DNA of 64,000 nt from Chitinophaga rhizosphaerae (GCF_003958645.1 NZ_RXLO01000004.1:1-64000), one strand, 5' to 3'; shown: positions 52,137 through 61,672, numbered from the stretch's first letter. Numbers and translations are program-made. Notes: generated from the letters alone by a model not told the origin.

Positions 52137-53117
52137 ATGATGTACGCCAGGGTTTTATGTTCGGTCCTCCTTGCGGGGATGAGTTGCCTGCTGCCGGAGG
52201 GTGCGCGTGGCTGGGGGTTCTTCGGGCATGAGCGGATCAACCGGCTGGCGGTGTTTTCGTTGCCGCCGCAACTGCTCGTCTTTTTCAAGCCCCACCTTTC
52301 CTATCTCGTGAAACACGCCACCACGCCCGACAAGCGGCGGTACCTCGTGGCGGACGAGGGCCCCAGGCATTACATCGACATCGACCGGTACGGCCAGCCC
52401 CCTTTCCCTGAACTGCCCCGCGGCTGGCGGGAGGCGGTAGCGCGGTACGGGGCGGATTCGCTGGCACGGCACGGCGTGCTGCCCTGGCACCTGGAGCGGA
52501 TGCAATACCGGCTTACCGAGGCATTCCGGCAGGGGAACGGGTTACAGGCGCTGCGTACGGCCGCGGAACTGGGCCATTATATCGGGGACGCCTATGTGCC
52601 GCTGCACGCCAACTCCAACCACAACGGGCAAAAGTCCGGCCAGCACGGCATCCACGGGTTATGGGAATCCCGCATTCCCGAGCTGTTCGCCGATGCGCGA
52701 TTCGATTACTGGACGGGCAAGGCGGCGTTCATCCCTGACTGCAGGGCCTTTTTCTGGAAAGCGGTGCTGGAAAGCGCGGAGGCTTCGTGGCAGGTGCTGG
52801 CGATAGAAAAACAGCTGGCGCAGGAGTTCCCGGCAGACAGGCGGTACGCCTGGGAGCTGCGGAACGGCAAGCTGGTGCGGCAGTACAGTACGGCCTATGC
52901 ATCGGCGTACCAGGAGCGCCTGGGAGATATGGTGGAGCGCAGGATGCGGGGGGCCATCGCAGCGGTGGCAGCATGCTGGTATACCGCCTGGGCAGATGCG
53001 GGACAGCCGCCACTGGCGCACCTGGCGGCGCTCACGTTCCCGGAGCTCGAAGTGATGGAAGACCGGCGGATGGATAGTATAGCCGCTGCCGGGAGTATCC
53101 TCGGCCGGGAACATTGA
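52137..53117 (+). CDS. Zinc-dependent phospholipase C / S1-P1 nuclease-like protein
   Basis: This 326-residue protein has a signal peptide ending GARG. The mature N-terminus then reads WGFFGHERIN, where the N-terminal Trp and following His are zinc ligands in this fold. Further ligand-rich stretches are PRHYIDID and ELGHYIGDAYVPLHANSNHN, then GQHGIHGLWESRI. The trinuclear-zinc layout matches the PLC/S1-P1 superfamily; the choice between phosphodiesterase on lipid or nucleic acid is open. It should act in the periplasm or outside the cell. Confidence 0.85.
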   Translation: MMYARVLCSVLLAGMSCLLPEGARGWGFFGHERINRLAVFSLPPQLLVFFKPHLSYLVKHATTPDKRRYLVADEGPRHYIDIDRYGQPPFPELPRGWREAVARYGADSLARHGVLPWHLERMQYRLTEAFRQGNGLQALRTAAELGHYIGDAYVPLHANSNHNGQKSGQHGIHGLWESRIPELFADARFDYWTGKAAFIPDCRAFFWKAVLESAEASWQVLAIEKQLAQEFPADRRYAWELRNGKLVRQYSTAYASAYQERLGDMVERRMRGAIAAVAACWYTAWADAGQPPLAHLAALTFPELEVMEDRRMDSIAAAGSILGREH

Positions 53118-53236
53118 CAGACAGCGGGTTACAGACATATTGCCGAACGAAAGTATCGCCCCGGCCGGAAGGCCCAATCAGTGCGGAAAGGGGAAAATAT
53201 TTAACAGCCCTTAACACGTTTTCTGAAAAGAAAGAT

Positions 53237-53244
53237 TATCTTTG
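53237..53244 (+). promoter_or_regulatory. Probable -7 box upstream of serC
   Basis: TATCTTTG matches TAnnTTTG exactly. Transcription would begin near 53251, giving a leader of about 130 bases to the ATG at 53379. No matching -33 TTG was seen. Confidence 0.4.
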
Positions 53245-53378
53245 GTTCTCCATCTGGATATTTTTAACCTACTCCTACACTGACCAATCTACCGGTTGAT
53301 TTACCGTGATTTTTTACCTTTTCCTTCGAAAAACCATTTAAAGTGGAACAAGAAAACGTATACAATTTAGACCGCAAC

Positions 53379-54449
53379 ATGAAGGTGCACAACTTTAATG
53401 CAGGTCCTTCTGTATTGCCCAACGAGGTGCTGTACAAAGCCAGCAAGGCGCTGATCGATTTTGAGGGATCAGGTATGTCCATCCTGGAGATCGGGCACAG
53501 AACGGAACCTTTTTTGGCAGTAATGGAAGAGGCCCGCAACCTTACCCGCGAGCTCATGGGGCTCGACGACGATTTCGAAGTGCTCTTCCTCCAGGGCGGG
53601 GCCACCATGCAGTTTATGCAGGTGCCCATGAACCTGTTGGACAGCGGCGAAACCGCCTCCTATATCGATACCGGCGTATGGTCCAACAAGGCCATCAAGG
53701 AAGCGAAACTGTTCGGTTATGTTGACGTGGCCGCCAGCTCGAAAGAGGCGAACTACAATCATATTCCCAGGCAATACAACGTAGCTCCCCAGTCCAAATA
53801 CCTCCATATCACCACCAACAACACCATTTACGGGACGCAATGGCATTCCATTCCCGAAACGGAAGTTCCCATCGTGGCCGATATGAGCTCCGACATTCTC
53901 AGCCGCCAGATGGATTTCAACCGCTTTGCCCTGATCTACGCCGGCGTTCAGAAGAACATGGGCGCAGCCGGCGCCACCATGGTTGCCATCCGCAAAAGCA
54001 TGCTGGGCAAGGTGAGCCGCCAGATCCCCTCCATCCTCAACTACAGGAATCATATCGAAAACGGCTCGATGCTCAATACACCACCCGTTTTCGCCGTATA
54101 CATCTCCATGCTCACCCTCCGCTGGCTCAAAGGCCAGGGCGGCGTAGCAGCCATCGAGCAGATCAACAACAAGAAAGCCGCCCTCCTCTACGACGAAATC
54201 GATCATAACCCGCTGTTCCGCGGCAACGTCGCCAAAGAAGACCGCAGCAAAATGAACGTGACCTTCACGATCGACAAACCCGAACTGGAAGAGGAATTCC
54301 TCAAATTCTGCAAGAAAGAAGACATAGTAGGCATCAAAGGGCACCGCCTGTCCGGTGGTTTCCGCGCCTCCCTGTACAACGCCCTCCCGCTCGAAAGCGT
54401 GGAAGTAATGGTAGAAGCCATGAAATTCTTCTCCATGAAGAAAGCATAA
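53379..54449 (+). CDS. serC: Phosphoserine aminotransferase
   Basis: The protein is 356 residues from MKVHNFNAGPSVLPNEVL; a GTG at 53343 would add 12 residues absent from the family. Diagnostic segments are the N-terminal NFNAGPS, SGMSILEIGHRTEPF, VLFLQGGATMQFMQVPMNLL and the PLP-Lys region IYAGVQKNMGAAGATMV. It makes phosphoserine from 3-phosphohydroxypyruvate, and also serves pyridoxal phosphate synthesis in some bacteria. A terminator separates it from the DUF1015 gene. Confidence 0.96.
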   Translation: MKVHNFNAGPSVLPNEVLYKASKALIDFEGSGMSILEIGHRTEPFLAVMEEARNLTRELMGLDDDFEVLFLQGGATMQFMQVPMNLLDSGETASYIDTGVWSNKAIKEAKLFGYVDVAASSKEANYNHIPRQYNVAPQSKYLHITTNNTIYGTQWHSIPETEVPIVADMSSDILSRQMDFNRFALIYAGVQKNMGAAGATMVAIRKSMLGKVSRQIPSILNYRNHIENGSMLNTPPVFAVYISMLTLRWLKGQGGVAAIEQINNKKAALLYDEIDHNPLFRGNVAKEDRSKMNVTFTIDKPELEEEFLKFCKKEDIVGIKGHRLSGGFRASLYNALPLESVEVMVEAMKFFSMKKA

Positions 54450-54489
54450 CCTTCCCCATACCGAAGTATTGAAAATATTTAAATACGAA

Positions 54490-54521
54490 GGCCGCCGCGA
54501 ATTACCGCGGCGGTCTTTTTT
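54490..54521 (+). terminator. Terminator of serC
   Basis: The 10-base stem GGCCGCCGCG (54490-54499) pairs with CGCGGCGGTC with one G-T pair and is followed by TTTTTT. Confidence 0.87.
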
Positions 54522-54575
54522 ATTCCCGCCCTCCTTTTCTTACTTTTACCGCCTCTAACAGTAAACACACAATCC

Positions 54576-55811
54576 ATGGCAATTATCAAACCGTTCCGTG
54601 CGCTGCGCCCGCAACCCGCGCTGGCCAAAGAAGTAGCCGCCAGGCCCTACGATGTGCTCAATTCCAAAGAAGCCGCCGAAGAAGCCGCCGGTAACCCGCA
54701 TTCTTTCTATCACGTCAGCAAATCGGAAATCGATCTGCCAGAGGGAACGGACATCCATTCCGCCCCCGTGTATGCCAAAGCCGCGGAAAACCTGCAGAAA
54801 ATGCAAGCCGAGGGCACCCTCTTCACCGAAAACACCCCGGCCTACTACATCTACAAACTCGTCATGGACGGTCGCGCCCAGACAGGGCTCGTTTGCGCCT
54901 CCTCCATCGACGACTATAATAAAGGCATCATCAAGAAACACGAGTTCACCCGCCCGGAAAAGGAGCAGGACCGCATCAACCACATCACCGCCACCAGGGC
55001 CCAAAGCGGCAATGTGTTCCTCGCCTATAACGACGTACCCGAGCTGAACGCCCTCATTTCCCACTGGCAGGAACATAATACGCCGGAGTACGACTTCCTG
55101 GCTGAAGACGGCATCTCCCACACCATCTGGGTGGTGACCGAGCCCGCCGCCGTGGAAGAAATCACCCAACGCTTCGCCACGCAGGTGCCCGCCACCTATA
55201 TCGCAGACGGCCACCACCGCGCCGCTTCCGCCGCCCTCGTACAGAAAGCCAGCGGCGTAGCCGTAACGGCCGACGAGCCCGTCAACTTTTTCCTTACCAC
55301 CATCTTCCCCGCCAGCCAACTCGCCATTCTCGACTATAACCGCGTCGTGAAAGACCTGAACGGCCACAGCAAGGAAGATTTCATTTCGCGGCTGGAATAC
55401 GATTTTATCGTGGAGCCCATCGGCCACCACGTGCAAAAACCCTCGATGCTGCATGAATTCTCCATGTACCTCGACCACACCTGGTACCGCCTCGTGGCCC
55501 GCGAAGGCACCTACACCACCGACCCCATCGGCGTGCTGGACGTGACCATCCTGCAGGATAATGTGCTCGACAAACATCTTGGTATCACAGATCCCCGGAC
55601 AGACAAGCGTATCGACTTCGTAGGCGGCATCCGCGGCCTCGGGGAACTGGTGAAACGGGTAGACAGCGGGGAGATGGCCGTGGCCTTTGCCCTATACCCC
55701 GTTACGATCCAGCAATTGTTCGACATTGCCGACAGCGGGAACGTAATGCCCCCCAAATCCACCTGGTTCGAGCCCAAGCTGCGCGACGGGCTGCTGACCC
55801 ATACGATCTGA
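54576..55811 (+). CDS. DUF1015 family protein
   Basis: This 411-residue cytoplasmic protein begins MAIIKPFRALRPQPALAKEV with VAARPYDVLNSKEA and contains TYIADGHHRAASAAL, the hallmark of DUF1015. DUF1015 genes often sit next to serA/serC in Bacteroidota, as here. The family has no established function; a link to serine metabolism is suggested only by context. Confidence 0.92.
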   Translation: MAIIKPFRALRPQPALAKEVAARPYDVLNSKEAAEEAAGNPHSFYHVSKSEIDLPEGTDIHSAPVYAKAAENLQKMQAEGTLFTENTPAYYIYKLVMDGRAQTGLVCASSIDDYNKGIIKKHEFTRPEKEQDRINHITATRAQSGNVFLAYNDVPELNALISHWQEHNTPEYDFLAEDGISHTIWVVTEPAAVEEITQRFATQVPATYIADGHHRAASAALVQKASGVAVTADEPVNFFLTTIFPASQLAILDYNRVVKDLNGHSKEDFISRLEYDFIVEPIGHHVQKPSMLHEFSMYLDHTWYRLVAREGTYTTDPIGVLDVTILQDNVLDKHLGITDPRTDKRIDFVGGIRGLGELVKRVDSGEMAVAFALYPVTIQQLFDIADSGNVMPPKSTWFEPKLRDGLLTHTI

Positions 55812-55830
55812 TATTTTTAGCAAAATCCGC

Positions 55831-55868
55831 CGTTGGCCCCGCTTTGAGCCGGGGTCAACGGTTTTTTC
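55831..55868 (+). terminator. Terminator of the DUF1015 gene
   Basis: A 12-base stem (CCGTTGGCCCCG against CGGGGTCAACGG, one G-T pair) is followed by TTTTTT. Confidence 0.88.
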
Positions 55869-55895
55869 TTACATTTACAGAAAACGAAGAGAACA

Positions 55896-56969
55896 ATGGA
55901 ATGGCAAAAGGCTGCTAAAAAATGGACACTTGTGCTGACGGGCGTACTTTCCTTCCAATGGGCGCTTGCTCAGGATAATGCCGAGTTGCAACAGACCGCA
56001 CGGAACTTCCTGCGGACGGGGGATTACGCGAACGCCATCCTGGTGCTCAACCAGGCGATCACCACGTCTCCGGACGACATCCAGCTGAAGAAAGACCTGG
56101 CTTTTGCCTATTACCTCCGGGGCGACTACCAGCGCGCCTACACCGTTGTTTCTCCCCTCGTTGACAAAAAAGACGCAGACATCCACCTTTTCCAGATCGC
56201 CGGTAATATTTACCAGGGCAGACAAGACTGGAAAGGGGCTGAAAAGGTGTACCAGCGCGGGCTGCGCAAATTCCCCAAAAGCGGCGAGCTCCATTGCGAT
56301 TATGGCGACCTCCTGCAAAACATGAAGAATTTCGACGCCGCCCTCCGCTATTGGGTAAAAGGCATCGAGGTAGACCCCAATTTCCCGGGGAATTACTACC
56401 ATGCCGCCCGTAGTTATATGTGGACGAAGGAACCCATTTGGGCCATCCTTTACGGCGAAACCTTCATCAACCTCGAAAGCTACACCACCCGCACCGCCGA
56501 AATCCGCGATGTGGTACTGGAATGTTATAAAAAATTGTTCGACGATCCGGCCATCTTCAACAGCGTGCCCGGAGAATCAGCCAAAGGCAAAAAAGGTGAC
56601 GCCATCAACGACTTCATGGTCGCGTTTAAAGGCGTCATGGCCAAAAACGTGAGCGTGATCGCTACCGGCATCGAACCACAGTCGCTCATTATGCTGCGCA
56701 CGCGCTTTTTGCTCGACTGGTATAAATTCTATGGCGTGAAATACCCGTACGCGCTGTTCGATTTCCAGCGGAAGCTGCTGCGCGACGGCATGTTCGAGTC
56801 TTATAACTACTGGCTGTTCGGCCCCGCCGCCAACCAGTCGGAGTACAAATCCTGGACGGCACTGCACAAGCCGGATTACGACAACTTCACGGCCTGGCAA
56901 CGCAACCACCCGCTGAAACTCCGGGACGACGAGTTTTACAACACCGGCAAGATCGCGACCATCAAGTAG
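55896..56969 (+). CDS. Secreted TPR protein
   Basis: This 357-residue protein has a signal peptide ending QWALAQ. Tandem TPR-like repeats cover about residues 30-170 (RNFLRTGDYANAILVLNQAI, AFAYYLRGDYQRAYTVVSPL, YQRGLRKFPKSGELHCDYGD). The C-terminal half (MLRTRFLLDWYKFYGVKYP onward) is more divergent and Tyr/Trp-rich. Probably a periplasmic protein; the role is unknown. The PaaN-type gene begins 57 bases later. Confidence 0.85.
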   Translation: MEWQKAAKKWTLVLTGVLSFQWALAQDNAELQQTARNFLRTGDYANAILVLNQAITTSPDDIQLKKDLAFAYYLRGDYQRAYTVVSPLVDKKDADIHLFQIAGNIYQGRQDWKGAEKVYQRGLRKFPKSGELHCDYGDLLQNMKNFDAALRYWVKGIEVDPNFPGNYYHAARSYMWTKEPIWAILYGETFINLESYTTRTAEIRDVVLECYKKLFDDPAIFNSVPGESAKGKKGDAINDFMVAFKGVMAKNVSVIATGIEPQSLIMLRTRFLLDWYKFYGVKYPYALFDFQRKLLRDGMFESYNYWLFGPAANQSEYKSWTALHKPDYDNFTAWQRNHPLKLRDDEFYNTGKIATIK

Positions 56970-57026
56970 CGGGAGCCGGTGCCGTCAGCAACCTTTGTGT
57001 ACAACTCATATCTAAACCATAGCGCT

Positions 57027-58688
57027 ATGCTGATCGCAAAACACCAAAACATCATCGACAATGCGGTAAAGGCCAACCACGAAAGAACCTTTTATTCGCA
57101 GTATCCTGAACACCCCAAGGCGTACGGCGAAGCCGCTCCCACACAGGGAGAAACCGCCTACAAGAGCTTGCTGAACCAGCCCTTTTCCCGTTTGAAACAG
57201 AAGGTGGTGGAAAACTGGTATGGGGAGGAAGTATCCCCCTACACCCTGGAGCCCCTCGGCATTTCGTACCCCATCATTTCCACGGAAGAACTCGTTAAAG
57301 CCGGCAAAAGAGCCGGCGGGCGCTGGGCCCAGTTGTCCGTCGCCGACCGCGCCGGCATCCTCACCGAAACCCTGGAAAAAATCCAGCACCATTTCTTCGA
57401 GATCGCGCACGCCACCATGCACACCACCGGCCAAAGCTTCATGATGAGCTTCCAGGCCAGCGGCCCGCATGCGAACGACCGTGCCCTCGAAGCCATTGCC
57501 ATGGGTTACCAGCAACTCCAGCATTTCCCCGGTGAGCAAACCTGGGAAAAACCCATGGGCAAGATCAGCGTGAAGCTCCAGAAAACCTTCCGCCCCGTGC
57601 CCAAAGGCCTGGGCCTGGTGATAGGATGCTCCACCTTCCCCGTCTGGAACTCGCTCCCGGGCATTTATGCGGACCTCATCACCGGCAACCCCGTGATCGT
57701 GAAGCCCCACGCCAAAGCCGTGCTGCCCATCGCCATCGTGGTTGCCGCCATCCAGCAGGTACTGGAAGAAAACGGGCAAGACCCGTACACCTGCCAGCTG
57801 GCCGCCGATTCCACCGGCCATCCCATCACGAAAGCCCTCTGCGAACATCCCGACGTTCACCTCATCGATTATACCGGCGGCAGTGCTTTCGGGAATTATG
57901 TGGAATCGCTCGTTTCGCAGGGGAAAACCGTTTTCACCGAAAAAGCCGGCGTCAACTCCGTCATCATCGACAGCGTGCAGGACATCGACGCCGTGATGCA
58001 GAACCTCGCTTTCTCCGTAAGCCTTTACAGTGGCCAGATGTGCACCGCCCCGCAGAATTTCTTCATCCCCGAAACGGGCGTCAAAACGCCGAACGGCACG
58101 CTTTCGTTCGACGAAGTGGCAAAGAAATTCACAGATGCCATCACCGCGCTGGTGAATAATCCGAAGATGGGTGCCGGGACATTGGGCGCCGTTCAGAACG
58201 AAACCACCTTGCAGCGCGCGCGCGAAGCCGCCAAACTGGGCGGGAAAGTGCTGCTGGAAGGAGCGCCCGTCAACAGTGAAGAATTCGCCGGAGCGCGGAC
58301 ATGGAGCCCTGTGGTAATGGAAGTTTCGGCAGCCGATTCCGCCATTTTCCAGCAGGAACTTTTCGGGCCGGTGGTGCTGCTCGTCAAAACCAGAAATACC
58401 GACGACTCCATCCGCCTGGCACGCCAGATGGCTTCCAGCCATGGCGCGATCACCTGCGGCGCTTATGCGACTGACGAGGCGGTGATAGACAAGATCGCCG
58501 ACGCCATGAACAGCGTTTTCACCCCCGTTTCCTTCAACTTTACAGGATTCATCTGGGTGAACCAGCACGCCGCGTTCTCCGATTTCCACGTCACCGGCGG
58601 CAATCCCGCAGGCAACGCCAGCTTCACGACGCCCGAGTTTATCGACAAACGATTCGTGTGGGTGGGGAACAGAACTTATGTATCCTAA
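57027..58688 (+). CDS. paaN: Aldehyde dehydrogenase of the PaaN type
   Basis: The protein is 553 residues from MLIAKHQNIIDNAVKANHER; the longer frame upstream is not conserved. It has the aldehyde dehydrogenase fold: a GCSTFPVWNSLPGIYADLIT segment, the NAD loop ITGNPVIVKPHAKAV, TGGSAFGNYVESLV, FTEKAGVNSVIIDS in place of the usual Glu motif, and the catalytic Cys in SGQMCTAPQNFF. The layout and length fit the PaaN (phenylacetate degradation) family. No other paa genes are in the window, so its true substrate is uncertain. Confidence 0.82.
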   Translation: MLIAKHQNIIDNAVKANHERTFYSQYPEHPKAYGEAAPTQGETAYKSLLNQPFSRLKQKVVENWYGEEVSPYTLEPLGISYPIISTEELVKAGKRAGGRWAQLSVADRAGILTETLEKIQHHFFEIAHATMHTTGQSFMMSFQASGPHANDRALEAIAMGYQQLQHFPGEQTWEKPMGKISVKLQKTFRPVPKGLGLVIGCSTFPVWNSLPGIYADLITGNPVIVKPHAKAVLPIAIVVAAIQQVLEENGQDPYTCQLAADSTGHPITKALCEHPDVHLIDYTGGSAFGNYVESLVSQGKTVFTEKAGVNSVIIDSVQDIDAVMQNLAFSVSLYSGQMCTAPQNFFIPETGVKTPNGTLSFDEVAKKFTDAITALVNNPKMGAGTLGAVQNETTLQRAREAAKLGGKVLLEGAPVNSEEFAGARTWSPVVMEVSAADSAIFQQELFGPVVLLVKTRNTDDSIRLARQMASSHGAITCGAYATDEAVIDKIADAMNSVFTPVSFNFTGFIWVNQHAAFSDFHVTGGNPAGNASFTTPEFIDKRFVWVGNRTYVS

Positions 58689-58700
58689 AACAGCAAACAT

Positions 58701-59369
58701 ATGCGGATGACATCACGGATAATCTCCTTCCTGCTCCTCGGCGCCGCGGCCTGCCAGCAGGCACCGAAGGCCGACAAAGCCGCCGTTTCGGAGCCGCAGG
58801 CCGTTTCCATGCCTACAGACGGCCACACCCTGAGGCTGGACACTGCAGCCTGCACCCTCCTCTGGATCGGCACCAAGCCCACCGGAGAACATAAAGGCTC
58901 GTTCCAGTTCCAGGACGGGGAAATATTCGTGAAAGACAGCACCGTCACCGGCGGCAACTTCACCATCAACATCGCCAGTCTCCGGAACCTGGACCTCAAC
59001 TCCCAACCGGATATGAAACAGCAGTTGGAAGACGAGCTGAAAGGCGCCAATTTCTTCGATGCCGCGCAATTCCCGACAGCAAAGTTCGAAGTAACCGAAG
59101 TGTCGCCTTACCATCCCGCCGCCAAAGACAATTCCGTGCTGCTGAAAGATGCCACCCATATGATCCATGGCAACCTGACGATGAAAAACGCCACCAAAAA
59201 CATCGCTTTCCCCGCCAGGATCGTTTTCGACAAAGGGAAAGTGAGGGCTGCGGCCAATTTCAACATCGACCGTACGCAATGGGGGATGACTTACCGGGCG
59301 GATAAATCGTTGCAGGATAAGTTGATCAACTCCGTCGTTAACATTCAGTTCGAACTGATTACCCGTTGA
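58701..59369 (+). CDS. YceI family lipoprotein
   Basis: This 222-residue protein has a lipobox (LLLGAAACQQ) followed by a lipocalin-like YceI domain: LLWIGTKPTGEHKGSFQFQD, TGGNFTINIASLRNLDLN, QFPTAKFEVTEVSPYHPAA, HGNLTMKNATKNIAFPARI and DRTQWGMTYRADKSLQDKL. YceI proteins bind isoprenoid or amphiphilic lipids in the periplasm. It is 12 bases after the PaaN-type gene, so the two are probably co-transcribed, and ends at a terminator. Confidence 0.93.
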   Translation: MRMTSRIISFLLLGAAACQQAPKADKAAVSEPQAVSMPTDGHTLRLDTAACTLLWIGTKPTGEHKGSFQFQDGEIFVKDSTVTGGNFTINIASLRNLDLNSQPDMKQQLEDELKGANFFDAAQFPTAKFEVTEVSPYHPAAKDNSVLLKDATHMIHGNLTMKNATKNIAFPARIVFDKGKVRAAANFNIDRTQWGMTYRADKSLQDKLINSVVNIQFELITR

Positions 59370-59374
59370 TAATG

Positions 59375-59404
59375 AGGCCCGGTTTACGCCGGGCCTTTCT
59401 TTTA
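59375..59404 (+). terminator. Terminator of the paaN-yceI unit
   Basis: The stem AGGCCCGG (59375-59382) pairs with CCGGGCCT (59389-59396) and is followed by TTCTTTT. Confidence 0.85.
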
Positions 59405-59447
59405 CGGGGATTTTTCGGTAAATTGAATTTACACCAAGCTTTTGATC

Positions 59448-59735
59448 ATGGACAATCAACAAAAACAGGATAAGCGCCTCTGGCGTATCGCGAAAGCCCG
59501 CGCCGCCTTCCGCGTGCATGGCACCGTGTACCTTTTCATCATCGGTTTTCTTTGGCTGATCTGGTTCCTTACCACGCCCGATACGAATGGAACGCCCTGG
59601 CCCGCCTGGCCCATGGCCGGTTGGGGGCTGCTCCTGGCTTTTAACTATTATTTCGCGTTTGAAGTTGATCCCTTCCGCGATACCCTGCGCGAATACGAAA
59701 AATTGCAGCAGGAAAAAGAACTCCGCGGTCTTTGA
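59448..59735 (+). CDS. 2TM-domain small membrane protein
   Basis: The protein is 95 residues from MDNQQKQDKRLWRIAKARAA; an in-frame TTG at 59442 would add only 2 residues. Two hydrophobic helices (TVYLFIIGFLWLIWFLTT and PMAGWGLLLAFNYYFAFEVD) are separated by a short polar loop, as in 2TM-domain proteins. The stop codon overlaps the start region of the acyl-CoA ligase gene. Function unknown. Confidence 0.8.
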   Translation: MDNQQKQDKRLWRIAKARAAFRVHGTVYLFIIGFLWLIWFLTTPDTNGTPWPAWPMAGWGLLLAFNYYFAFEVDPFRDTLREYEKLQQEKELRGL

Positions 59736-59749
59736 CCCAAAAAACCATC

Positions 59750-61531
59750 ATGCACCACCCCAACCGCCTGTTTGATGTGCTCGCACATCAGCTGGAACAT
59801 TTCCCCAAACCGGATATGCTCGCCGCCAAGGTAGAAGGCGCCTGGAAAACCTACGCCACGGCCGATGTAGCTGCACTCACCGCCCGCTTTGCCGCAGGGT
59901 TCCTGCAACTGGGCGTTGGCGGAAAGCCCCCCGGCCCGGAAGACCAGCATAAAATCGCGATCATCAGCGCCAACCGGCCCGAATGGATCCTCACCGACCT
60001 GGCCTGCCAGCAGGCCGGCGCCGTGCTCGTTCCCATTTACCCCACCATCAGCGCCACCGAGCTCGTTTTCATCCTCAACGATTCCGGCGCAAAGCTGTTG
60101 TTCGTGGACAATGCCGAGATGTACGACAAAGTGAAAATCCTCCGCGACCAAATCCCCCAGCTTACCGATATCTTCTCGTTCGACCGCATCCCCGGCGTCC
60201 GCCACTGGATGGACGTTCCCGCCGCCGCCACCCCGGAATCGGAAGCGCGCCTCCCGGAAGTCCGAAATGCCGTTTCGCCCGGCACCCTGGCCACCATCAT
60301 TTATACTTCCGGCACCACGGGAACGCCCAAGGGCGTGATGCTCACCCATGGCAACATCATGAGCAACGTGGAGAGCTGTTTGCCCATATTGCCGGTAGAC
60401 GAGCATTCGCGGGCGCTCAGTTTCCTGCCGCTCAACCACATCTTCGAGCGGATGGTGACGTACGTGTATTTCACGGCCGGCGTATCCGTTTATTACGCCG
60501 AAAGCCTGGATTCCATTGCAGACAACCTCCGCGAGGTGCAGCCGGGTATTTTCACCACGGTGCCGCGGGTGCTGGAGAAGCTTTTCGAGAAGATCATGGC
60601 GAAAGGGCATGCGCTCACCGGCTTCCAGCGGACGGTCTTTTTCTGGGCGCTCCGGGTGGGGCAGCAGTTCGAGATCAATAAACGGCAGACGCCGTGGTAC
60701 CGGCTGGTGCTGGCGTTGGCCAACCGGCTGGTGTTCCGGAAGTGGCGGGAGGCGCTCGGCGGGAACATCCGCTGTATCGTGACCGGCGCGGCCGCCTGCC
60801 AGGTCCGGCTGCTGAAACTCTTTACCGCCGCGGGGCTCCCGGTGCTGGAAGGGTATGGGCTCACGGAAACCTCGCCCGTGATCAGCGTAAACGGGAAAGA
60901 CCCGAAAGACAGGATGTTCGGCACCGTTGGGCCCGTGATTTCCAATGTGGAAGTGAAGTTGGCCGACGACGGGGAGATCCTCGTGAAGGGCCCCAACGTT
61001 ACGACCGGCTATTACAAAAGGCCCGATCTCACAGCGGAAGCCTTCCACGACGGGTGGTTCCATACCGGCGACATCGGGGTGATGGTATCTCGGAAATACC
61101 TGAAAATAACCGACCGCAAGAAGGAGCTGTTCAAGACTTCGGGCGGTAAATTCGTGGCCCCGCAGCCCATCGAGAACAAGTTCAGGGAATCGCCCTTCAT
61201 CGAGCAGATCATGGTGGTGGGGGCGGACAGGAAATTTACCGGCGCATTGATCGTCCCGAATTTCGAGAACCTCCGCGCCTGGACGAAAGACCAGGGCCTG
61301 GCGTTCCCGTCGAACGAGGCGGCGCTGAACGACCCGAACGTGAAGACGCTGTACCGGGATGCGGTGAACCGGTACAACCAGTATTTCAACCACATCGAAC
61401 AGATCAAGAAATTCGAGCTGATGCCCCGCGAATGGACGATCGACGGCGGAGAGATGACTCCCACCCTGAAACTGAAGCGCCGCGTCATCCAGGAAAAGTA
61501 CCGCGATACCATAGAACGCCTCTACGCCTGA
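59750..61531 (+). CDS. Long-chain fatty acid-CoA ligase (AMP-forming)
   Basis: The protein is 593 residues from the ATG at 59750 (MHHPNRLFDVLAHQLEHFPK); the TTG at 59732 would add 6 residues. The adenylation motifs are complete: IIYTSGTTGTPKGVMLTHGN (P-loop), YGLTETSPVIS, GWFHTGDIGV and DRKKELFKTSGGKFVAPQP with the catalytic Lys. It activates fatty acids to acyl-CoA with ATP. The long-chain (FadD15/AAS-like) branch is the best fit. It follows the 2TM gene directly. Confidence 0.93.
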   Translation: MHHPNRLFDVLAHQLEHFPKPDMLAAKVEGAWKTYATADVAALTARFAAGFLQLGVGGKPPGPEDQHKIAIISANRPEWILTDLACQQAGAVLVPIYPTISATELVFILNDSGAKLLFVDNAEMYDKVKILRDQIPQLTDIFSFDRIPGVRHWMDVPAAATPESEARLPEVRNAVSPGTLATIIYTSGTTGTPKGVMLTHGNIMSNVESCLPILPVDEHSRALSFLPLNHIFERMVTYVYFTAGVSVYYAESLDSIADNLREVQPGIFTTVPRVLEKLFEKIMAKGHALTGFQRTVFFWALRVGQQFEINKRQTPWYRLVLALANRLVFRKWREALGGNIRCIVTGAAACQVRLLKLFTAAGLPVLEGYGLTETSPVISVNGKDPKDRMFGTVGPVISNVEVKLADDGEILVKGPNVTTGYYKRPDLTAEAFHDGWFHTGDIGVMVSRKYLKITDRKKELFKTSGGKFVAPQPIENKFRESPFIEQIMVVGADRKFTGALIVPNFENLRAWTKDQGLAFPSNEAALNDPNVKTLYRDAVNRYNQYFNHIEQIKKFELMPREWTIDGGEMTPTLKLKRRVIQEKYRDTIERLYA

Positions 61532-61560
61532 TTTTTTTAAGGAAATTTGCCAAAATCGTT

Positions 61561-61568
61561 TATTTTTG
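61561..61568 (+). promoter_or_regulatory. -7 box of the tRNA-Arg gene
   Basis: TATTTTTG matches TAnnTTTG exactly and lies 26 bases before the tRNA 5' end. A TTTG at 61546-61549 is too close to be a normal -33 element. Confidence 0.45.
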
Positions 61569-61594
61569 CCCTCCCGCTGCCCCGAGGCAGCCCT

Positions 61595-61666
61595 GGCCCG
61601 GTAGTTCAATGGATAGAATAGAAGTTTCCTAAACTTTAGATACAAGTTCGATTCTTGTCCGGGCTA
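61595..61666 (+). tRNA. tRNA-Arg (anticodon CCU)
   Basis: The sequence folds as a cloverleaf. The acceptor stem GGCCCGG pairs with CCGGGCT (one G-U pair). The anticodon arm GAAGT-TTCCTAA-ACTTT has CCU in a 7-base loop. The T arm ACAAG-TTCGATT-CTTGT has the TTC signature, and the discriminator base is A. CCA is not encoded, as usual for the phylum. It decodes AGG. The gene is single and has its own promoter box and terminator. Confidence 0.95.
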
Positions 61667-61672
61667 CAACCC

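Noticed and set aside
57012..58700. 562-residue minus-strand open frame opposite the PaaN-type gene
   Set aside because: It is the antisense shadow of a recognisable aldehyde dehydrogenase; the translation lacks any motif and is His/Gly-rich.
59648..61645. 665-residue minus-strand frame covering the acyl-CoA ligase and tRNA
   Set aside because: It runs through the tRNA-Arg gene and mirrors a ligase with complete adenylation motifs.
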